A stretch of DNA of 64,000 nt. Origin: Streptacidiphilus rugosus AM-16 (lineage in GTDB: Bacteria > Actinomycetota > Actinomycetes > Streptomycetales > Streptomycetaceae). Made by a program: the position numbers and the translations under genes. Positions within the stretch are counted from its first letter, which is position 1. Each line of letters opens with the position of its first letter. Shown one piece after another: positions 58,466 to 64,000 of this stretch. The notes below the pieces were generated by a model. It worked only from the letters and a program-made list of their open reading frames with translations. It ran no database searches and was not told where the DNA came from. The stretch is taken from the NCBI RefSeq assembly GCF_000744655.1, contig NZ_JQMJ01000004.1, positions 5,456,001-5,520,000 on the forward strand. Reading direction: 5' to 3'.

Positions 58466-59278
58466 ATGACCACGGAAGAGCAGCTGCTGGAGCAGGTGGC
58501 CGGCGCGGGCGCGTCCGGAGCCGAAGGACCGGCCGGTGGCCCGGCGCGCCGGGCCACCGCCCAGCGACAGCTGATGCGTCAGGAACTGGCCTCCGCGGCG
58601 ATGGAGCTCTTCGCCGGCCAGGGCTACGAGGAGACCACGGTCGACCAGATCGCGGCCGCCGCGGGCGTGGCCCGGCGCACCTTCTTCCGGTACTTCCGGT
58701 CCAAGGAGGAGGCGATCTTCCCGGACCACGACGACACCCTGGTCCGGGTGGCCGACCTGCTGGCCAGCGCGGAGCCCGCCGAGCACCCGCTGGACGTGGT
58801 CTGCCGGGGCATCAAGGAGGTGCTGCGGATGTACGCGGCCACCCCCTCGGTCTCGGTGGCCCGCTACCGGCTGATCCGCCAGGTGCCGACGCTGCGCGAG
58901 CGCGAGATCGCCGTGGTCGCCCGATACGAGCGGCTGTTCACCCGCTACCTGCTCGGGCGGTTCGACACCGACCAGGGCGACGACGCGATGCTGGCCGAGG
59001 TCTCGGCCGCGGCCGTGGTCGCCGCCCACAACCACGTGCTGCGGCGCTGGCTGCGGGCCGGCGGCCGGGGCGAGGTGGAGACCCAGTTGGACCATGCGTT
59101 CGAGGCGATCCGCCGCACCTTCTGGGGCGACCTGACCACCAAGCGCTCGGCACTCCCACTGGCACCCAGTGCCAGCAGCTCGGGGGAGATCGTCATCGCC
59201 GTCACCCGGACGGACGCGCCCCTCGACGAGGTCATGGCCAGCATCCGCACCGCGCTGACCCGGCCGGACGAGTCGTAA
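58466..59278 (+). CDS. TetR-family transcriptional regulator
   Basis: Repressor-type protein of 270 residues, longer than usual because of N- and C-terminal extensions. The helix-turn-helix (about 45-90) is AAMELFAGQGYEETTVDQIA then AGVARRTFFRYFRSKEEAIF. The rest is the helical ligand domain. It lies directly upstream of ccr in the ethylmalonyl-CoA locus, where a TetR gene occupies the same position in other Streptomyces. The likely target is the ccr operon promoter and possibly its own operon. Confidence 0.9.
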   Translation: MTTEEQLLEQVAGAGASGAEGPAGGPARRATAQRQLMRQELASAAMELFAGQGYEETTVDQIAAAAGVARRTFFRYFRSKEEAIFPDHDDTLVRVADLLASAEPAEHPLDVVCRGIKEVLRMYAATPSVSVARYRLIRQVPTLREREIAVVARYERLFTRYLLGRFDTDQGDDAMLAEVSAAAVVAAHNHVLRRWLRAGGRGEVETQLDHAFEAIRRTFWGDLTTKRSALPLAPSASSSGEIVIAVTRTDAPLDEVMASIRTALTRPDES

Positions 59279-59312
59279 TCGCAGGTCAGCACCGCCGAAA
59301 ACCTTCATATGC

Positions 59313-59346
59313 AAGAGCCCCTCGCCCCATTCGGCGAGGGGCTCTT
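59313..59346 (+). terminator. Terminator after tetR
   Basis: Perfect 14-bp stem (59313-59326 with 59333-59346), 6-base loop CCATTC, followed by TTGTGT. It lies 34 bases after the tetR stop and separates it from ccr. Confidence 0.9.
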
Positions 59347-59359
59347 GTGTCGTGTTGCG

Positions 59360-59377
59360 ACGTGATGACGCTCACGT
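59360..59377. promoter_or_regulatory. Dyad 1 in the ccr upstream region
   Basis: ACGTGA-TGACGC-TCACGT, 6-bp arms, lies 283 bases before the ccr start, just after the tetR terminator. Possible regulator site. Confidence 0.35.
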
Positions 59378-59417
59378 GACACTCGATGCAATTGGTGGCA
59401 CGCAGTGTCTTTACGAG

Positions 59418-59432
59418 TGGCACAGGGTGCCA
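59418..59432. promoter_or_regulatory. Dyad 2 in the ccr upstream region, possible TetR operator
   Basis: TGGCAC-AGG-GTGCCA, a perfect dyad, lies about 230 bases before ccr and immediately before TACGTT/GTTACC, which could serve as a -10. The 380-base gap 59279-59660 holds no gene apart from these sites and the terminator. Confidence 0.42.
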
Positions 59433-59660
59433 GTACGTTGTTACCCACTGGTCGCGGCGCCGCGGCTCCCCACCCCGGCGCGCCGCATCCACAGCCCGCG
59501 CGCCACCCCTGCACAGGCTGCAAGCTCGAACCGAAGACCACGCTTCACCCGCTCCACCGCAGCGACTGAACCGACCGGTGTCCGCTCCCGGTACCCCCTC
59601 GTCATCACGTCCACAGACGCACCCTGCATCCCTCAGCAGGTACGCCGCCGGAGGCCAGCC

Positions 59661-60998
59661 ATGAAGGAAATCCTCGACGCGATCCTCAACCCGGGGACCA
59701 GCGCCGCCGAATACGCAGCGCTGAAGCTCCCCGAGTCGTACCGGGCGATCACGCTCCACAAGGACGAGCAGGACATGTTCGCCGGCCAGGAGAGCCGCGA
59801 CAAGGACCCGCGCAAGTCCCTGCACCTGGACGAGATCGCCCTGCCCGAGCTCGGCCCGGGCGAGGCCCTGGTCGCGGTGATGGCGAGCGCGGTCAACTAC
59901 AACACCGTGTGGAGCTCGATCTTCGAGCCGGTCTCCACCTTCGGATTCCTGGAGCGCTATGGACGCCTCTCGCCCGAAACGGCGCGCCACGACCAGCCCT
60001 TCCACGTCCTCGGCTCCGACCTGGCGGGCGTGGTGCTGCGCACCGGGCCGGGCGTGCACGCATGGAAGCCCGGCGACAAGGTGGTCGCCCACTGTCTCAG
60101 CGTCGAGCTGGAGAGCGCCGACGGCCACAACGACACCATGCTGGACCCCGAGCAGCGCATCTGGGGCTTCGAGACCAACTACGGCGGCCTGGCCGAGATC
60201 GCGCTGGTCAAGTCCAACCAGCTGATGCCCAAGCCGGAGCACCTCACCTGGGAGGAGGCCGCCTCCCCCGGCCTGGTGAACTCCACCGCCTACCGGCAGC
60301 TGGTCTCCCGCAACGGCGCCGGCATGAAGCAGGGCGACAACGTGCTGATCTGGGGCGCCTCCGGCGGCCTCGGCTCCTACGCCACCCAGTACGCGCTGGC
60401 CGGCGGCGCCAACCCGATCTGCGTCGTCTCCAGCCCCGCCAAGGCGAAGATCTGCGAGGAGATGGGCGCCGAGGCGATCATCGACCGCTCCGCCGAGGGC
60501 TACACGTTCTGGAAGGACGAGCACAACCAGGACCCGCGCGAGTGGAAGCGCTTCGGCGGCAAGATCCGCGAGCTGACCGGCGGCGAGGACGTCGACATCG
60601 TCTTCGAGCACCCGGGCCGGGAGACCTTCGGCGCGTCCGTCTACGTCACCCGTAAGGGCGGCACCGTCGTGACCTGCGCCTCCACCTCCGGCTACATGCA
60701 CCAGTACGACAACCGCTACCTGTGGATGTCGCTCAAGCGCATCGTCGGCTCGCACTTCGCCAACTACCGCGAGGCCTGGGAGGCCAACCGCCTCATCGCC
60801 AAGGGCAAGATCCACCCGACGCTGTCGAAGACCTACACCCTCGCCGAGACCGGCCAGGCCTCGCTCGACGTGCACCAGAACAAGCACCAGGGCAAGGTCG
60901 GCGTCCTCTGCCTCGCGCCCGAGGAGGGTCTCGGCGTCACCAACCCGGAGCTGCGCGCCAAGCACCTGCCCGCCATCAACCGCTTCCGCGGCGAATAA
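59661..60998 (+). CDS. ccr: Crotonyl-CoA carboxylase/reductase
   Basis: Enzyme of 445 residues that reductively carboxylates crotonyl-CoA to (2S)-ethylmalonyl-CoA using NADPH and CO2. It is an MDR-family protein with the Ccr-specific opening MKEILDAILN, AVNYNTVWSSIFEPVSTFGF, then GSDLAGVVLRTGPGVHAWKP and the NADPH loop IWGASGGLGSYATQYALAGG. EHPGRETFGASVYVTRKGG is also characteristic. GGAGG sits 8 bases before the ATG. First gene of ccr-ecm-mcl. The product feeds both acetate assimilation and polyketide extender units. Confidence 0.97.
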   Translation: MKEILDAILNPGTSAAEYAALKLPESYRAITLHKDEQDMFAGQESRDKDPRKSLHLDEIALPELGPGEALVAVMASAVNYNTVWSSIFEPVSTFGFLERYGRLSPETARHDQPFHVLGSDLAGVVLRTGPGVHAWKPGDKVVAHCLSVELESADGHNDTMLDPEQRIWGFETNYGGLAEIALVKSNQLMPKPEHLTWEEAASPGLVNSTAYRQLVSRNGAGMKQGDNVLIWGASGGLGSYATQYALAGGANPICVVSSPAKAKICEEMGAEAIIDRSAEGYTFWKDEHNQDPREWKRFGGKIRELTGGEDVDIVFEHPGRETFGASVYVTRKGGTVVTCASTSGYMHQYDNRYLWMSLKRIVGSHFANYREAWEANRLIAKGKIHPTLSKTYTLAETGQASLDVHQNKHQGKVGVLCLAPEEGLGVTNPELRAKHLPAINRFRGE

Positions 60999-61016
60999 CA
61001 AGGGCGGCTCGGGGAC

Positions 61017-63071
61017 ATGACGACTCATCGGGACCGGCCGTGGCTGATGCGGACCTACGCGGGGCACTCCTCCGCGGCCGCGTCGAACGAGCTGTACCGG
61101 AAGAACCTGGCGAAGGGTCAGACGGGCCTCTCCGTCGCCTTCGACCTGCCGACGCAGACGGGCTACAACCCCGACCACGTCCTCGCCCGCGGCGAGGTCG
61201 GCCGGGTCGGGGTGCCGGTCAGCCATGTGGGTGACATGCGGGCCCTGTTCGAGGGCATCCCGCTGGAGCGCACCAACACCTCGATGACCATCAACGCCAC
61301 GGCCATGTGGCTGCTGGCGATGTACCAGGTGGTCGCCGAGGAGCAGGGCGCGGACATCGCCAAGCTCACCGGGACGACGCAGAACGACATCGTCAAGGAG
61401 TACCTGTCGCGCGGGACGCACGTCTTCCCGCCCGGCCCCTCCGTCCGGCTGACCACGGACATGATCGCCTACACGGTCGCCAACATCCCCAAGTGGAACC
61501 CGATCAACATCTGCAGCTACCACCTGCAGGAGGCCGGGGCCACGCCGGTGCAGGAGCTGGCCTTCGCGATGTGCACGGCGATCGCCGTGCTCGACGCGGT
61601 CCGCGACAGCGGGCAGGTCAAGCCGGAGCAGATGGGCGAGGTCGTCGCCCGGATCTCCTTCTTCGTCAACGCCGGCGTGCGCTTCGTCGAGGAGATGTGC
61701 AAGCTGCGCGCCTTCTCCCAGCTCTGGGAGAAGGTCACGCTGGAGCGCTACGGCGTCACCGACGCCAAGCAGCGCCGGTTCCGCTACGGCGTCCAGGTGA
61801 ACTCCCTCGGCCTGACCGAGGCGCAGCCGGAGAACAACGTCCAGCGCATCGTGCTGGAGATGCTCGCCGTCACCCTCTCCAAGGACGCCCGCGCCCGCGC
61901 CGTGCAGCTGCCCGCCTGGAACGAGGCGCTGGGCCTGCCCCGGCCCTGGGACCAGCAGTGGTCGCTGCGGATCCAGCAGGTGCTGGCCTTCGAGTCGGAC
62001 CTGCTGGAGTACGGGGACCTGTTCACCGGCAGCGTCGTGGTCGAGGGCAAGGTCGCCGAGCTGGTCGAGGGCGCCGAGGCGGAGATCGCCAAGGTGCTCG
62101 GGATGGGCGGGGCGATCCCGGCCGTCGAGTCCGGCTACATGAAGGCGGCCCTGGTCGCCTCGCACGCCGAGCGCCGGGGCCGGATCGAGTCCGGTGAGGA
62201 CAAGGTCGTCGGCGTCAACTGCTACGAGACCACCGAGCCGAGCCCGCTGACGGCCGACCTGGACACCGCGATCATGGTCGTGGACGGGGACGCCGAGCGC
62301 GCCGTCGTCGAGGCCTTCGCGGGCTGGCTGGCCGAGCGGGACGAGGCCGCCGCGCAGGCGGCGCTGGCGGAGCTCAGGGCGCAGGCGCAGACCGACGTCA
62401 ACCTCATGCCGGCCACCCTCGCCTGCGTCCGCGCGGGCGTGACCACCGGCGAGTGGGCGCAGGCGCTGCGCGACGTCTTCGGCGAGTACCGGGCGCCCAC
62501 CGGCGTCGGCGGCGCGCCGATCACCGGCGTGATCGACCCGGACTCCGGCAGCGAGCTGCTGACGGTCCGTGCGGCGGTGGACCGGACGGCGCAGGAGCTG
62601 GGCAGCGGCAAGCTGCGGCTGCTGGTCGGCAAGCCCGGCCTCGACGGCCACTCCAACGGCGCCGAGCAGATCGCCGTCCGGGCCCGCGACGCCGGCTTCG
62701 AGGTGGTCTACCAGGGCATCCGGCTGACGCCCGAGCAGATCACCGCCGCGGCCGTGGCCGAGGACGTGCACTGCGTGGGCCTGTCGATCCTCTCCGGCGC
62801 GCACGCCGAACTGGTCCCCGACGTGCTCCGCCGCCTGCGCCGCGCGGGCGTGGAGGACGTGCCGGTCGTCGTCGGCGGGATCATCCCGGCCGCCGACGAG
62901 CAGGTGCTGCTTGCCCAGGGCGTGGCGGCGGTGTTCACTCCGAAGGACTTCGGGATCACCGCGATCATCGGCCGTATCGTCGACGAGATCCGTCTGGCCC
63001 ACGGGCTGGACCCGATCTTCGCCAAGACTGCCCCCACCACGGACATCAAGGAAGAGACCCTCGCCTCATGA
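61017..63071 (+). CDS. ecm: Ethylmalonyl-CoA mutase (B12-dependent)
   Basis: Protein of 684 residues that rearranges (2R)-ethylmalonyl-CoA to methylsuccinyl-CoA. The N-terminal mutase barrel starts MRTYAGHSSAAASNELYRKN and carries GLSVAFDLPTQTGYNPDH and RTNTSMTINATAMWLL. The C-terminal cobalamin-binding domain (about 545-675) has the ligand motif KPGLDGHSNGAEQIA (DxHxxG, with the cobalt-binding His) and VVVGGIIPAADEQVLLAQGV. Length fits ecm/meaA rather than the longer methylmalonyl-CoA mutase subunits. It begins 18 bases after ccr and overlaps mcl by 4 bases. Confidence 0.95.
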   Translation: MTTHRDRPWLMRTYAGHSSAAASNELYRKNLAKGQTGLSVAFDLPTQTGYNPDHVLARGEVGRVGVPVSHVGDMRALFEGIPLERTNTSMTINATAMWLLAMYQVVAEEQGADIAKLTGTTQNDIVKEYLSRGTHVFPPGPSVRLTTDMIAYTVANIPKWNPINICSYHLQEAGATPVQELAFAMCTAIAVLDAVRDSGQVKPEQMGEVVARISFFVNAGVRFVEEMCKLRAFSQLWEKVTLERYGVTDAKQRRFRYGVQVNSLGLTEAQPENNVQRIVLEMLAVTLSKDARARAVQLPAWNEALGLPRPWDQQWSLRIQQVLAFESDLLEYGDLFTGSVVVEGKVAELVEGAEAEIAKVLGMGGAIPAVESGYMKAALVASHAERRGRIESGEDKVVGVNCYETTEPSPLTADLDTAIMVVDGDAERAVVEAFAGWLAERDEAAAQAALAELRAQAQTDVNLMPATLACVRAGVTTGEWAQALRDVFGEYRAPTGVGGAPITGVIDPDSGSELLTVRAAVDRTAQELGSGKLRLLVGKPGLDGHSNGAEQIAVRARDAGFEVVYQGIRLTPEQITAAAVAEDVHCVGLSILSGAHAELVPDVLRRLRRAGVEDVPVVVGGIIPAADEQVLLAQGVAAVFTPKDFGITAIIGRIVDEIRLAHGLDPIFAKTAPTTDIKEETLAS

Positions 63072-64000
63072 GCAACGTCAACCGGCTCCGTCCGCGCCGT
63101 TCCTGCCTGGCGGTGCCGGGCTCCAACCCGCGCTTCCTGGAGAAGGCCCAGGGCCTGCCGGCCGACCAGGTCTTCCTGGACCTGGAGGACGCCTGCGCGC
63201 CGCTGGCCAAGGAGGGCGCCCGCCACACCATCGTCGACTTCCTGAACAAGGGCGACTGGACCGGCAAGACCCGGGTCGTCCGGGTGAACGACTGGACCAC
63301 CCACTGGACCTACCGCGACGTGGTCACCGTCGTCGAGGGCGCGGGCCAGAACCTGGACTGCATCATGCTGCCCAAGGTCCAGGACGCCCAGCAGATCGTC
63401 GCGCTGGACCTGCTGCTGACCCAGATCGAGAAGACCATGGGCTTCGAGGTCGGCAAGATCGGCATCGAGGCGCAGATCGAGAACGCCAAGGGCCTGATCA
63501 ACGTCGACGCGATCGCCGAGGCATCGCCGCGCCTGGAGACCATCATCTTCGGCCCGGCCGACTTCATGGCCTCCATCAACATGAAGTCCCTGGTCGTCGG
63601 CGAGCAGCCGCCCGGCTACCCGGCCGACGCCTACCACTACATCCTGATGCGCATCCTGATGGCCGCCCGCGCCAACGACCTGCAGGCCATCGACGGCCCC
63701 TACCTGCAGATCAAGAACGTCGACGGCTACCGCGAGGTCGCCGGCCGCAGCGCCGCGCTGGGCTTCGACGGCAAGTGGGTGCTGCACCCCGGCCAGGTCG
63801 ACGCCGCCAACGAGGTCTACTCCCCCTCCCAGGAGGACTACGACCACGCCGAGCTGATCCTGGACGCCTACGACTGGTGCACCAGCGAGGCCGGCGGCAA
63901 GAAGGGCTCCGCGATGCTCGGCGACGAGATGATCGACGAGGCCTCCCGCAAGATGGCCCTGGTCATCTCCGGCAAGGGCCGCGCCGCCGGCATGCAGCGC
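63068..64000 (+). CDS. mcl: HpcH/HpaI aldolase family: malyl-CoA / beta-methylmalyl-CoA lyase, partial
   Basis: 311 codons are visible and the gene runs off the right edge, probably lacking only a few residues. It starts RLRPRRSCLAVPGSNPRFLE, then LPADQVFLDLEDACAPLAKE (metal Asp/Glu), CIMLPKVQDAQQI, IGIEAQIENAKGLINVD and IIFGPADFMASINMKSLVVG. These are the CitE-like lyase motifs. It cleaves beta-methylmalyl-CoA to glyoxylate and propionyl-CoA, and malyl-CoA to acetyl-CoA and glyoxylate. ATG overlaps the ecm stop. It places the window in the middle of the ethylmalonyl-CoA operon. Confidence 0.93.
   Translation, partial: MSNVNRLRPRRSCLAVPGSNPRFLEKAQGLPADQVFLDLEDACAPLAKEGARHTIVDFLNKGDWTGKTRVVRVNDWTTHWTYRDVVTVVEGAGQNLDCIMLPKVQDAQQIVALDLLLTQIEKTMGFEVGKIGIEAQIENAKGLINVDAIAEASPRLETIIFGPADFMASINMKSLVVGEQPPGYPADAYHYILMRILMAARANDLQAIDGPYLQIKNVDGYREVAGRSAALGFDGKWVLHPGQVDAANEVYSPSQEDYDHAELILDAYDWCTSEAGGKKGSAMLGDEMIDEASRKMALVISGKGRAAGMQR

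Noticed and set aside
59286-63002. Very long minus-strand frame opposite ccr and ecm
   Set aside because: Shadow of two strongly supported enzymes; composition (Asp/Val/Gly/Arg-rich) is typical of antisense frames in high-GC DNA.

Overview
The window is about 72% G+C, with dense genes, GTG/ATG starts and many 4-bp ATGA/GTGA stop-start overlaps. The protein set (TldD/TldE, a DUF3099 protein, a 6C-type RNA, FabG-FabI, a NimT/CynX transporter with a tiny partner peptide, an ethylmalonyl-CoA pathway operon) points to a Streptomycetaceae chromosome (Streptomyces, Kitasatospora or Streptacidiphilus). I found no tRNA, rRNA, CRISPR array, insertion sequence, integrase or phage gene. It reads as core or near-core chromosome with a few accessory modules.

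Layout. 1-7.9 kb: end of an alcohol dehydrogenase, a lipoprotein, release factor 3, a hydrolase and an ArsC-like protein convergent with pnuC-nadR (NAD salvage), then an ABM-domain protein and a LysR regulator divergent from an NTF2-like protein. 7.9-11.8 kb: a coupled pair, a membrane esterase and an MprF-like lipid aminoacyltransferase. 12.1-14.8 kb: NimT-type transporter, 40-aa membrane peptide and SixA phosphatase, divergent from a GntR regulator. 15.1-16.6 kb: fabG-fabI. 16.8-23.4 kb: tldD and tldE, separated by a reverse-strand, tightly coupled five-gene operon (DoxX-like, BtaA/DUF3419-like, DUF2071, membrane-anchored methyltransferase, membrane protein). 23.5-25.4 kb: DUF3099, 6C RNA, a small Cys/His protein, moaA. 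25.5-27.9 kb: CoA transferase plus glutaryl-CoA-type dehydrogenase.

28.5-35.6 kb: alcohol dehydrogenase, DEDDh exonuclease with BRCT domain, SURF1, GH15 glycosidase, atypical SDR, enoyl-CoA hydratase, small HTH protein. 35.9-38.4 kb: ABC-F ATPase and a secreted protein. 38.6-49.1 kb: an exopolysaccharide locus, all on the minus strand and mostly overlapping, holding a complete-looking Wzx/Wzy-type set (polyprenyl-P sugar transferase, Wzy, MurJ-like flippase, deacetylase, two GT4, Wzz-like, BcsL-like GNAT). 49.4-56.5 kb: DHA2 drug exporter with a C-terminal beta-sandwich tail, SRPBCC protein, formamidase overlapping a NUDIX-VOC fusion, LysR regulator and an orphan amidotransferase. 56.6-64 kb: a two-domain 3-hydroxybutyryl-CoA dehydrogenase, TetR, then ccr-ecm-mcl, the first half of the ethylmalonyl-CoA pathway, cut by the window end.

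Repeats: one hairpin element (22-bp arms, about 103 bp) occurs at three places (15.0, 28.0, 49.3 kb). At two of them it borders a tandem array with an 80-bp period. The two arrays share a 45-bp core but have different 35-bp spacers, and both lie between convergent genes. No completely new defence or mobile system is visible. The most unusual loci are the DoxX/BtaA-like operon inside tldD-tldE, the esterase/MprF pair, and the paired repeat arrays.
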